Positions 8,801 through 14,962 of a stretch of DNA of 35,102 nucleotides are shown here, in pieces. Each line of letters opens with the position of its first letter. The stretch's first letter is position 1. The stretch is from Candidatus Sulfotelmatobacter sp. GTDB lineage: Bacteria; Acidobacteriota; Terriglobia; Terriglobales; Acidobacteriaceae. Location of the stretch: assembly GCA_017883385.1 (NCBI GenBank), contig JADGNQ010000049.1:1-35102 (forward strand), read 5' to 3'. The position numbers and the translations under genes were made by a program. The notes under the pieces are model-generated. The model worked only from the letters and a program-made list of their open reading frames with translations, had not been told where the DNA came from and ran no database searches.

Positions 8801-9399
8801 CGAGCTTCTTCGATGCCTCCTTGCTGCAGGGCGGCCGCCAGCGGGCCTTCCGCTCCGCCGGTGAGGCAGATCAGGCCGTGGGCGTGCTCTTCGAGTTCTT
8901 CTTGGCAGACTGCGCCTTCGCCCTTTTTGGCGCGCAACTTCATTTTGGTGATCAGTCGACAGAGATTCTGGTAGCCGGCGCGGGTGGAGACGAGGAGAGG
9001 AAGGCGGAAGGGATTGGCATTGAGAGACGACCCCAATCCCTTGTCATTCCGAGCGGAGCGAGGAATCCCTATACGCTGAGGGGAATGCTGTGGGTAGGGA
9101 TCCCCTCGGCTAGCTCGGGGCAGGCTCTTCGACTCCGCAAGTGCTTCACTTTGAGAAGCACTTGCTCCGCTCAGGATGACAGGGCTAAGGGATGAACAAG
9201 AAACTTCGGCGCCGATGTGCGCTTTGATTTTGGCTTTGTCAGCAGCCAGGTGAAAGCGCGGGGCGCCATAAACGCCGTCGGTGTCGAGCAGCGCCATGGC
9301 AGGCAGTTTGAGCTGAGCGCAGACTGCGACGAGTTCCTCGGGCAGGGACGCGCCTTCGAGAAAGCTGAAAGCAGAGCGGGCGTGAAGCTCGACATACAT
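5872..9399 (-). CDS. dnaE2: Error-prone DNA polymerase III alpha subunit DnaE2, with repeat-derived insertions
   Basis: A 1175-residue C-family polymerase for SOS translesion synthesis and the catalytic member of the ImuA-ImuB-DnaE2 mutasome. Order of domains: PHP domain (from MYVELHARSAFSFLEGAS), palm with catalytic Asp pair in WPDIDLDLP near residue 443 and third Asp in IKVDLLGLG near 597, fingers with VAIIRPGPIVGQMVNP, HhH region, and a C-terminal OB fold (KRLRIGGCVITRQRPG). DnaE2 proteins are usually somewhat shorter; the extra length here comes from three in-frame blocks that are genomic repeat sequences: residues about 71-121 (PHP domain), 863-914 and 976-1001. They sit at probable surface loops between conserved blocks, and the catalytic residues are intact. 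The spacer to imuB upstream is a long hairpin repeat. The gene is likely transcribed from the imuA promoter. Confidence 0.93.
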   Translation of the reverse strand: MYVELHARSAFSFLEGASLPEELVAVCAQLKLPAMALLDTDGVYGAPRFHLAADKAKIKAHIGAEVSCSSLSPVILSGASASQSEALAESKSLPRASRGDPYPQHSPQRIGIPRSARNDKGLGSSLNANPFRLPLLVSTRAGYQNLCRLITKMKLRAKKGEGAVCQEELEEHAHGLICLTGGAEGPLAAALQQGGIEEARRRVDQLIGIFGPKNVYVELQRHFQREEESRNRAAIDIAPSLHLPLLATNGVCYATAKARELCDAFTAIRHHRTLSTAGRLLSRNSERFLKSALEMQQLFADLPEAITNTLELSSRLEFTLNDLGYEFPRYPVPEGETMNSFLREQAWIGFRQRYGRAAPDMQAKARRQIEKELALIEKLKLAGYFLIVWDLIRYCREQNILVQGRGSAANSAVCYSLGITAVDAVSMELLFERFLSEERGEWPDIDLDLPSGDEREKVIQYLYKKYGERGAAMTANVITYRNRMAAREMGKALGFDPETLNKISAAVATWEFRDENDALDRRFRDAGLDLNHPRLRKYYELCLAVQDMPRHLGQHSGGMVICQGQLDSVVPLEPASMPGRVVVQWDKEDCADMGIIKVDLLGLGMMAVLKDSIELIRDHYHEEVDLAHLPADDPQVYSALQEADTVGLFQVESRAQMASLPRLRPERFYDVVVQVAIIRPGPIVGQMVNPFILRRQGREDVTYPHPSLEPVLKRTLGVPLFQEQLLRLAMIAANFTGGEAEELRRAMGFKRSQARMKEIEAKLRAGMTHNGIAPKAQEEIILSITSFALYGFPESHAASFALIAYASAYLKCHYLAAFTAALLNNQPMGFYSPATIVKDAQRHGLKMLPVDVTCSEWNCTLEPVLSSRFSVLSQRAVSPQLSALSKTLVIPTPERTRGAEESLRSAPGTPHSQLAPALRMGLRYVRGLREEAARSLVLERLSAPFQSIHDLTRRVPELRKDELTTLAEIGALNAIGLQISDCRLQISKPDQSEICNLQSTISFHRRDALWQVERAVRDPGPLLEQQPEPDSPSPLAPMNHEERLVADFHGTGLTVGPHPMAYRRAWLTAMGIRRASDLRDIPSGKRLRIGGCVITRQRPGTAKGFVFLSLEDETGVANAIIRPDLFHQNRLLLASERFLAIEGILQNQDNVISVKAERVLPLFVTKAETVSHDFH
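6399..6473. repeat. Heptameric inverted repeat (AGATTG type) inside dnaE2
   Basis: Tandem 7-bp units of the type CAGATTG/TAGATTG run from 6400 to about 6429, then the complementary units CAATCTG/AAATCTG run from 6441 to 6473, giving a long imperfect hairpin. It is read in frame as part of DnaE2 (segments LQISDCRLQIS and SEICNLQSTIS). The same family occurs in the intergenic region at 17768-17853. Confidence 0.85.
6691..6812. repeat. Composite repeat insertion inside dnaE2 (family A variant plus heptamer array)
   Basis: On the minus strand this holds a heptamer array of CTGAGAA/CTGAGAG-type units (6748-6812) followed by a family A variant with end arms GTCATTCCGA and GGAGGAATCTCTA (6691-6735). 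It is translated in frame inside DnaE2 as a Ser/Leu-rich stretch (VLSSRFSVLS, QLSALSKTLV). The conserved protein resumes at LRMGLRYVRGLR. Confidence 0.8.
9043..9180. repeat. Family A palindromic repeat inserted in the PHP domain of dnaE2
   Basis: Left module 9043-9072 reads GTCATTCCGAGCGG to GGAATCCCTA. The right module 9095-9180, in inverted orientation, has the family arms TAGGGATC and CTCAGGATGAC around an 11-bp stem (GCAAGTGCTTC at 9137-9147, complement at 9155-9165). The whole block is open in the DnaE2 frame, encoding about 50 residues between GAEV and FRLPLLV, which are normally close together in this family. Confidence 0.88.
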
Positions 9400-9488
9400 C
9401 AGTTCTCAGTTCCCAGTTCTCGGTTCTCAGTTAAAACCTTTTGGTTTCCGAGTTCTTACTGAGAACTGAGAACCGAGAACTGGGAACT
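9400..9488. repeat. Long hairpin of heptameric repeats filling the imuB-dnaE2 spacer
   Basis: A perfect 25-bp stem (9408-9432 with 9464-9488) built from AGTTCTC/GAGAACT-type 7-bp units encloses a 31-nt loop. It occupies practically all of the 94-base spacer. The dnaE2 start codon follows directly, so the GAGAACTG immediately before the ATG, the only ribosome-site-like sequence, comes from the repeat itself. Confidence 0.9.
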
Positions 9489-9493
9489 TTTTT

Positions 9494-11179
9494 TCAGTCA
9501 TACGTTCCTTCCACGAACCAGCCGCCTCCGAGCAAATCGTGAACGAGGCGGTAGAAAGAGACAGCATTACCGCTTCGCAGGGCTATATCCCATTCGTCGC
9601 GCGACCAGGCTTCGCGTTCCCACCAGTCGCCGGAAGCGCGCCAGGGGCCAGCCTTCCAGAGCACGTCGCCCTGCACTTCCTTTTTCTTTGCGCATGCCAC
9701 TTGCGCGGGGTGGCCGTTTTCAAGGGTGACGCTGACGCGTAGCGGCGGACGAAAGCGGCGCAGGGCAGTGACGATGGAAGCTGCTTCTGCCGAGTCGGGA
9801 TTCCTTTTCTGTGGAGTTTTTCGCGCAACCTCGGCCACGAAACGCCGCATGCGAAATCCCTCAGGATGATGCGTGTCGAGCAACTCCAGCGCTCCGACTT
9901 TCTGTTCGCCGACCATGCCAGCGATGCGGGCGAGGGTGAGTTCCAGTTTTTCCGGCTCGGGCGATGGTGGAAGGAACAGGCCTCCCTGTGCCGAACGTGG
10001 GCGCGCGGGTTCCGCGGCGAGATGAATTTTCATGATGGGTGCTCCGGGAGGATGCGCGTTGAGATCGAGTTGCAACAGTTTCAGGAATACTTTGGCGTCG
10101 AGCATGGGAAGAGGAAGACTCAGCGTGCGGTGGAATTGAGTTTGCCGGTGGCAACGCGGCGGAGCTTTGCTCCGCTGGACAGCCGAGGGCGGCTGTCCCC
10201 ACATGAGTTTATTTGGTCCATCACTTTCGCTGGGGATGCCGATGTTTTCGTCGTCGATGCCGGTAAGGTTTGCGAGTTCGAGGGTGAGGCGCAGTTCCTG
10301 CGTGGCTAGGGCGCGTGTGCCTAAACGTGCGCAGAGTTGCTCGAGCAGGCGGTTCAGCAGGAAGGCCAGAGGTTCGAGCAGGACGATCGGGTGCTCTAAT
10401 TCAACGGCTTCTTCAAATACTAACGGCACTTCCACCGGGACCAACGTGCGTGAAGCGGCGCCGCGCGCTAGTTTCTGCAGGCGCAGGCCTTCCTGTCCGA
10501 GACGTTCGCTGAGCGCCACTTCCGGCAGTGTGGCCAGGGCGCGCAGGTTGCGAATGCCCCAGCGGGCGAGGGTTTCGAGCAGACAGTCGGCCTGCTCTTT
10601 CTGCTTGCTCTCCAATCGATCTTCAAACAGAACTTCCACGGGCAGAGTTCCTAGATACTCTGCTTCTTTGCCTGCGGGAATTATGGTGACGCCAGCGCGG
10701 GCAAGAGTGCCCGCGCCACACAATCCGCGGGCGGCGAGCACAGCAGCATCGGGATTGGAAGCTACGGCAACGTTGACTTCGAGCCCGAGCGTGGCCGCGC
10801 GATTGTAGATGGCGCGAGAAATGTTGGGCAACGGTCCGAGAAGGGATTCCATGCCCGCGAGATCGAGCAGGGCGGTGTCGCAGGCAGCGTCTTCCACGCA
10901 CGGCGAGAACGATTGGGCGCAATCGAGCAAGGCGGCGTGCGCGGCGGATTCCTGTAGCGGCGAACGTGGGCGCAGGGCGAGCTCCGCGCACAGTTCGGCT
11001 TGTGCCTTGGTCATACCCGGCGCGATGCCCAGGCGGGCGGCCTTTTCATTGACTGCGATGGTTGTCTCCAGCGGAGGTTTGCCTTCGAGAATGGCGACGG
11101 GGCGCGGTTTCAGTTCCGGTTCAGCGCGGAGGGCGGCCGCCACGGGAAAATTCGGAACGTAGATGCAGGCGAACGGCAT
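9494..11179 (-). CDS. imuB: ImuB, Y-family polymerase-like mutasome hub, with repeat insertion
   Basis: A 561-residue homologue of ImuB, a catalytically inactive Y-family polymerase relative that links ImuA, DnaE2 and the beta clamp during SOS mutagenesis. Visible landmarks are the N-terminal ACIYVPNFPVAAALRAEPEL, the palm-like ALLDLAGMESLLGP, the segment LSLPLPMLDAKVFLKLLQLD, and the typical C-terminal WFVEGTYD. Between LELANLTGIDDENIG and the LSLPLPM block lies an extra segment (about residues 310-345, containing LMWGQPPSAVQRS) that is a palindromic repeat (10155-10204) read in frame. The start at 11179 is preceded by an octamer repeat array and no clear ribosome site, so translation may depend on imuA. 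It lies 52 bases after imuA and 94 before dnaE2 in one operon. Confidence 0.9.
   Translation of the reverse strand: MPFACIYVPNFPVAAALRAEPELKPRPVAILEGKPPLETTIAVNEKAARLGIAPGMTKAQAELCAELALRPRSPLQESAAHAALLDCAQSFSPCVEDAACDTALLDLAGMESLLGPLPNISRAIYNRAATLGLEVNVAVASNPDAAVLAARGLCGAGTLARAGVTIIPAGKEAEYLGTLPVEVLFEDRLESKQKEQADCLLETLARWGIRNLRALATLPEVALSERLGQEGLRLQKLARGAASRTLVPVEVPLVFEEAVELEHPIVLLEPLAFLLNRLLEQLCARLGTRALATQELRLTLELANLTGIDDENIGIPSESDGPNKLMWGQPPSAVQRSKAPPRCHRQTQFHRTLSLPLPMLDAKVFLKLLQLDLNAHPPGAPIMKIHLAAEPARPRSAQGGLFLPPSPEPEKLELTLARIAGMVGEQKVGALELLDTHHPEGFRMRRFVAEVARKTPQKRNPDSAEAASIVTALRRFRPPLRVSVTLENGHPAQVACAKKKEVQGDVLWKAGPWRASGDWWEREAWSRDEWDIALRSGNAVSFYRLVHDLLGGGWFVEGTYD
10155..10204. repeat. 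Family B palindromic repeat inside imuB
   Basis: On the minus strand it begins GTGGGGACAGCC, forms the conserved hairpin GGACAGCC/GGCTGTCC, and is followed by a 7-bp stem GCGGAGC-AAA-GCTCCGC (10159-10175). The matching copy in imuA has the same first hairpin but a different second stem. It is translated in ImuB as WGQPPSAVQRS and following residues. Confidence 0.88.
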
Positions 11180-11180
11180 G

Positions 11181-11220
11181 GAGTCATTGAGTCATTTTGT
11201 AATTTTGTAATTGAGTAATT
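11181..11220. repeat. Octamer tandem repeat in the imuA-imuB spacer
   Basis: Five consecutive 8-bp units of the form NNGTNATT: GAGTCATT twice, TTGTAATT twice, GAGTAATT once. They fill 40 of the 52 bases between imuA and imuB. Unlike the other families there is no inverted arm. Confidence 0.85.
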
Positions 11221-11231
11221 GGTTTCATTTT

Positions 11232-12419
11232 TCATCCGGCCCAGGCAGTTTTGGTCGCAAACGCGGCGGAGCGGGCGGGTTTGCGGTCCAGACGAGAGCG
11301 GATTAGTTCCGCGGTGATGTCCAGGCCGGTTAGCAATTGCGCGTGAGTGGGTTCAACGTTTTGCAAAGTTTGGTGCACGGTCGAGGTAGTGCCGTCCCTT
11401 CGGGACTCATTCCATTTTTCCTTAGCTACCCCGGACTTACGTCCGGGGCTAATGAATGCCGCCGCTGCGCGGCTAGAGTCTGTTTGCTTCCATCCCACCG
11501 TCTCCTGATCGTCCGACAATCCCAACTGCAGCAGCAGGGAAGAGCAACTTCCGGCGATGGGGTGCTGCTCGATCGCCAGCAGGATGGTGGGCGTGTGTTC
11601 CACGGCGCGGCGGAAGCGGAACCACGTGGTCAGCGGAATGTGGCGTGCTGCCTGTGGTGGCAAGTCGCCGAGATCGAGGACGATCAGGCCGAAGCCGCCG
11701 CTTTCGAGCAGTAAATCGGTGGCCCGCAGGACTTGCTCCATGCGGCGTTCGGATTGCCGAGTCGCAGCGCGATCGAAGTCGAAAGCGGCCTGGGAGGAAA
11801 GCCCCACCCGTTCGACAAGCTCAGGGCAGGCTTCTCGCGCAAAAGGCGCGCGAGAAATGGGGCACCCTTTTTGTTTTGCGTGTGATTTTTGGGGAGAACT
11901 TTTCTGTGGTTCATCTTCTCCGCAGCGTACCCATAGCAGTCGCTCCAGTGCCACTCCTGCGGCTGCGGCAGACTGGGGGTCGAGCGCGTCACTGGCGTCC
12001 ACCACGGCACAGAATTCTCCGAGGCGGGTGGCGGCGGCTAGAGCGGCTAAGAGCACGGTGGTGCGTCCCGAGGATGCGGGGCCGCAGATTTCGGTCAGGC
12101 ATCCGCGGGGCAGGCCACCGGTCAAGCTATCGATGGCGGGGATGCCGCTCGAAACCATCTCCGGCGCGGGGCGAATCTCGAGCCGCGAAGCCGGGGTTAC
12201 GCTCGCTGGAGGGATTTTTGATTTTTGATTGTTGATGGCTGATTGAAGGCGCGCGATGGGGGATTCCTGAAGGTTGGTGTGGGGACAGCCGCCCTCGGCT
12301 GTCCGGTCGAGCGCAGCTCGACTGGCAGTCGACAGCGAGCACACCTCAGGATCTGCTTCACCATCAAAGATAAAAGGGCGGCCCAGGGCCGCCGAAGTGG
12401 AAACCACTGCGGAAGACAT
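11232..12419 (-). CDS. imuA: ImuA, RecA-like mutasome protein, with four repeat-derived insertions
   Basis: A 395-residue RecA/SulA-like ATPase-fold protein of the SOS mutasome. The core has a Walker A-like loop GPASSGRTT (113-121) preceded by GIPAIDSLTGGLPRGCLTEI, and a Walker B-like GFGLIVLDLGDLP (242-253). Four segments do not belong to the fold and match repeat families: about residues 30-50 (DRTAEGGCPHTN, family B), 55-70 (LQSAINNQKSK, heptamer type), 170-206 (CPISRAPFAREACPELVERV, PELVE-type repeat) and 322-345 (SPGRKSGVAKEKWNESRRDG, family C). All keep the frame. The start has GAGGA 6 bases upstream and a TTGACA-17-CAGAAT promoter about 80 bases away. It is the first gene of the imuA-imuB-dnaE2 operon. 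Confidence 0.88.
   Translation of the reverse strand: MSSAVVSTSAALGRPFIFDGEADPEVCSLSTASRAALDRTAEGGCPHTNLQESPIARLQSAINNQKSKIPPASVTPASRLEIRPAPEMVSSGIPAIDSLTGGLPRGCLTEICGPASSGRTTVLLAALAAATRLGEFCAVVDASDALDPQSAAAAGVALERLLWVRCGEDEPQKSSPQKSHAKQKGCPISRAPFAREACPELVERVGLSSQAAFDFDRAATRQSERRMEQVLRATDLLLESGGFGLIVLDLGDLPPQAARHIPLTTWFRFRRAVEHTPTILLAIEQHPIAGSCSSLLLQLGLSDDQETVGWKQTDSSRAAAAFISPGRKSGVAKEKWNESRRDGTTSTVHQTLQNVEPTHAQLLTGLDITAELIRSRLDRKPARSAAFATKTAWAG
11389..11453. repeat. Family C double-hairpin repeat inside imuA
   Basis: Two hairpins, GTCCC-TTC-GGGAC and CCCCGGAC-TTAC-GTCCGGGG, joined by an AT-rich linker with ATTCCATTTTTCC. It is read in frame as SPGRKSGVAKEKWNESRRDG in the C-terminal part of ImuA. 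Only one copy lies in this window. Confidence 0.8.
11801..11868. repeat. PELVE-type palindromic repeat inside imuA
   Basis: Contains TTCGACAAGCTCAGGGCAGG (the common repeat whose translation gives PELVE), then a 9-bp stem TTCTCGCGC/GCGCGAGAA (11832-11840, 11848-11856), then ATGGGGCACCC. It is translated in frame within ImuA. Confidence 0.8.
12213..12247. repeat. Heptameric tandem repeat (GATTTTT type) inside imuA
   Basis: Five 7-bp units: GATTTTT, GATTTTT, GATTGTT, GATGGCT, GATTGAA. They are part of the imuA coding sequence and give LQSAINNQKSK on the minus strand. Confidence 0.75.
12278..12334. repeat. Family B palindromic repeat inside imuA
   Basis: On the plus strand: GTGTGGGGACAGCC, conserved hairpin GGACAGCC/GGCTGTCC, then a 7-bp stem GTCGAGC-GCA-GCTCGAC (12306-12322). 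It has the same layout as the imuB copy at 10155-10204 but an unrelated second stem, and it lies in the opposite orientation relative to the operon. Confidence 0.85.
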
Positions 12420-12496
12420 AAGATTCCTCGGAAGATTTCAGGGAACGCCGGGGCTGGAGCCGCCGGAGGCATTTCGCTTTTTATTCGCCTTAAAGA

Positions 12497-12525
12497 ATTC
12501 TGCTCCCGAGGGCTGAGTTTGTCAA
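12497..12525 (-). promoter_or_regulatory. Sigma70-type promoter of imuA-imuB-dnaE2
   Basis: On the minus strand, a perfect -35 TTGACA (12520-12525), a 17-base spacer and -10 CAGAAT (12497-12502), about 80 bases before the imuA ATG. No GAAC-N4-GTTC or CTGT-N8-ACAG SOS box overlaps it. An ACTC-N6-GAGT dyad at 12553-12566, just upstream, is a weak operator candidate. Confidence 0.65.
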
Positions 12526-12638
12526 GAGGGATAGGAAAAACAGGGGCTTAGTACTCTGTTATGAGTGGTATGGCGATGTTACAACAGTTGCCGAGCGGGT
12601 CCGGCACGCCGGTTAACGGAGTGCTAAACTACCGCGTC

Positions 12639-13616
12639 ATGGGAAATGCCGGTTCGCGACTCTGTGTTCTCGCCATGTTGGGTTTAGTTGCACTATCGTG
12701 TGTCGCTCAACAACCGACGCCTCTGCGCGGGCGGCTTTCGTTACCTGCAAAGGATTGGGGCGTGGTCTTGGACCTACCAGGATTTGCGGTAAAGGTTACC
12801 GAAACTAAGCCAGACGGTCGTCGGTATATGGTTGCGGAGAACGAGACCACGAAGGTGGTGGTTTCCCTTATGCTGGAGCAGGTCAAGTCCGGAGCCGCGA
12901 CGAGTTCGTGTCGCGAGTCGCTTGAGAAAAAGACTAAGAATCCGCCTCTGAAGATTCAGGACGTGCGGTTTTCACGTTCGGGTGACGTTGACGTTATGCA
13001 GTACGTGGTACCGGAATTTAGCGGACAGCGCGTCAACCAGGAAAGCATGTTCGCCTGCCAGACTTACGACAACACCTATATCGACCTGCACGTGTCGAAG
13101 GTCAACTACGTGACAGCAGACGAGCCCTTGTTTGCGGACGTGCTCAAATCCATGCACATTGATAAGGTGCAGAGATCTAGCATGGAGTTGGTCGAACAGG
13201 CGAGTCGTCTTTATCTCCAGCACGACTACAAAGGTGCAATCGGCCCCTACTCACAGGCGCTGGAGCTTGAGAAGGTTAATCAGAAGCTGGAGAAGTCTTT
13301 CTGGTATGTGTTAGTCGATAACCTCGGCATGTCCTATGGAATCACCGGCAACCTGGAGAAAGCCAAGGAAACCTTCGAGTACGGGGTCAGCAAGGATCCA
13401 ACGTACCCCCTCTTCCACTACAACTTGGCGTGCACTTATGCCGAGATGGGCGACGCGACAGAAGCGGGAAACTATCTGAAGAAAGCCTTTGACCACAAAG
13501 CCAACGTTCTGCCAGGCGAAAGCATCCCGGATCCACGCAAGGACGATTCCTTCAAGAAACTGATGAAGAACAAAGAATTCCGGGAATTGGCGGAGACACT
13601 CGCCCGTTCGCGTTAG
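12639..13616 (+). CDS. Secreted TPR-repeat protein
   Basis: A protein of unknown role, 325 residues from the preferred start. The frame extends upstream to an ATG at 12561, but the ATG at 12639 begins a clear signal peptide (MGNAGSRLCVLAMLGLVALS, then CVAQ), so export from that start is more likely. The middle part has no recognised domain. The C-terminal half carries about three TPR-like helical repeats: SRLYLQHDYKGAIGPYSQAL, then VDNLGMSYGITGNLEKAKET and LACTYAEMGDATEAGNYLKK. TPRs usually mediate protein contacts. It is divergent from imuA with a short shared control region. Codon use is less GC-biased than its neighbours. Confidence 0.75.
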   Translation: MGNAGSRLCVLAMLGLVALSCVAQQPTPLRGRLSLPAKDWGVVLDLPGFAVKVTETKPDGRRYMVAENETTKVVVSLMLEQVKSGAATSSCRESLEKKTKNPPLKIQDVRFSRSGDVDVMQYVVPEFSGQRVNQESMFACQTYDNTYIDLHVSKVNYVTADEPLFADVLKSMHIDKVQRSSMELVEQASRLYLQHDYKGAIGPYSQALELEKVNQKLEKSFWYVLVDNLGMSYGITGNLEKAKETFEYGVSKDPTYPLFHYNLACTYAEMGDATEAGNYLKKAFDHKANVLPGESIPDPRKDDSFKKLMKNKEFRELAETLARSR

Positions 13617-13868
13617 GAAACTCCGCAAAGCTCACGGACTGGGTCTGATTTCCAAGCATCGGAAATGGTAATTGGCGTTAACAGTGCCATAGAACCCCCC
13701 AACACTGCGTCGTCTCGACTCGCGATCCCTGCCCTCCTGCTCACCTCCCTCTCCTCCATCCGTCTAAGCCCAACAGCGTCGCGATCTACGTGGGGTCAAT
13801 TCGCGATTTCCAATCCAGATTCTGACTAGTCGGCTGCTCAATTCCAGCCGCGAAAAAGGAGCTTCTCT

Positions 13869-14945
13869 ATGCACCGAGTTCGTCTGCTTGCTTTGTCTCT
13901 AGGTGTCTTGTTAGTTGCAAGTCTTAGTCACGCGCAAACCGCTACGGGCGAAACCCTGATGCTCGATCTGCCCCGAGCGAGCCAGCATGCGCGCGTGATG
14001 CAGCGCATTGGCATCACTGACATCACCGTGAACTATCACCGGCCGCTGGCTAATGGACGCCAGATCTGGGGTAAGCTCGCGCCTTACGGGCAGGTGTGGC
14101 GCGCAGGGGCGAACGAGAATACGACCATCACGTTCAGCGATCCGGTCACCATTGAAGGCCAGGCGCTCGACAAAGGGACGTATGGCCTGCACATGATCCC
14201 GGGCGAGAACCAGTGGACGGTGATCTTCTCGAAGAACGCGACTTCGTGGGGCGCGTTCACCTACAAGCAAGAGGAAGATGCCCTGCGCGTCAAAGTGAAG
14301 CCGCAAACCGCCGAGGCCCACGATGCGCTGGCTTACGATTTCGACGACGTGAAGCCGGACTCCACTGTCGTCACCATGCGCTGGGACAAAGTTGCGGTGC
14401 CGTTCAAAATCGAGGTCAAGGTGAACGACCTGGTCACCGCCAGCATTCACCGGCAGCTGCACGGGCTCAACCAATATTACTGGGAGGGTTGGGACGACGC
14501 GGCCGGCTACTTCCTGGCCAACAAGATCAATCTTGACGAAGCGCTGAAGGATGAGGATCAGTCGATCCAGGCTGAAGAGCGCTATGACAACGTGATGAAT
14601 AAGTCGCACATTCTGGAAGCCATGGGTCGCAAGCAGGATGCCGATGCGGCGCGTAATAAAGCGCTCGGTATGGCAAACGCGCTGCAACTCTACGTTTATG
14701 CGCGGGGTTTGCAGGGAGAAAAGAAGCAGGATGAAGCGATCGTGATCTACCGTTCGAACGCCAAGAAGTTTCCCGACTACTGGACTTCGCATCTGGGGCT
14801 GGCTCGGGTGTACAGCTCTCAAGGAGATTTCGACAATGCGGTGAAGGAACTGAAGCTTTCCATGGTGGGGGCTCCTGATGCCAACAAGACTTCCTTGGAG
14901 AATTATCTGAAGCGGCTGCAGGCGAAGGAGGACATTAACCGGTAG
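13869..14945 (+). CDS. Secreted DUF2911 and TPR protein
   Basis: A 358-residue exported protein. A signal peptide ends near SLSHAQ (residue 23). Residues about 30-190 match the DUF2911 pattern common in Acidobacteriota and Bacteroidota: LPRASQHARVMQRIGITDIT, then VNYHRPLANGRQIWG, PYGQVWRAGANENTTITFSD and KGTYGLHMIPGENQWTVIFS. The C-terminal part has TPR-like helices (YARGLQGEKKQDEAIVIYRS, GLARVYSSQGDFDNAVKELK). The function of DUF2911 is unknown. An AAGGAG ribosome site lies about 8 bases before the ATG. The 250-base gap upstream separates it from the other TPR protein, so co-transcription is uncertain. Confidence 0.85.
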   Translation: MHRVRLLALSLGVLLVASLSHAQTATGETLMLDLPRASQHARVMQRIGITDITVNYHRPLANGRQIWGKLAPYGQVWRAGANENTTITFSDPVTIEGQALDKGTYGLHMIPGENQWTVIFSKNATSWGAFTYKQEEDALRVKVKPQTAEAHDALAYDFDDVKPDSTVVTMRWDKVAVPFKIEVKVNDLVTASIHRQLHGLNQYYWEGWDDAAGYFLANKINLDEALKDEDQSIQAEERYDNVMNKSHILEAMGRKQDADAARNKALGMANALQLYVYARGLQGEKKQDEAIVIYRSNAKKFPDYWTSHLGLARVYSSQGDFDNAVKELKLSMVGAPDANKTSLENYLKRLQAKEDINR

Positions 14946-14962
14946 GGACGAAAACGGATATT

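Noticed and set aside
9043-9180. Insertion in DnaE2 as an intein
   Set aside because: Only about 50 codons, no splicing motifs; it is repeat DNA found also between genes.
13911-14822. 303-codon minus-strand ORF
   Set aside because: Shadow of the DUF2911-TPR gene, whose signal peptide and ribosome site are clear.
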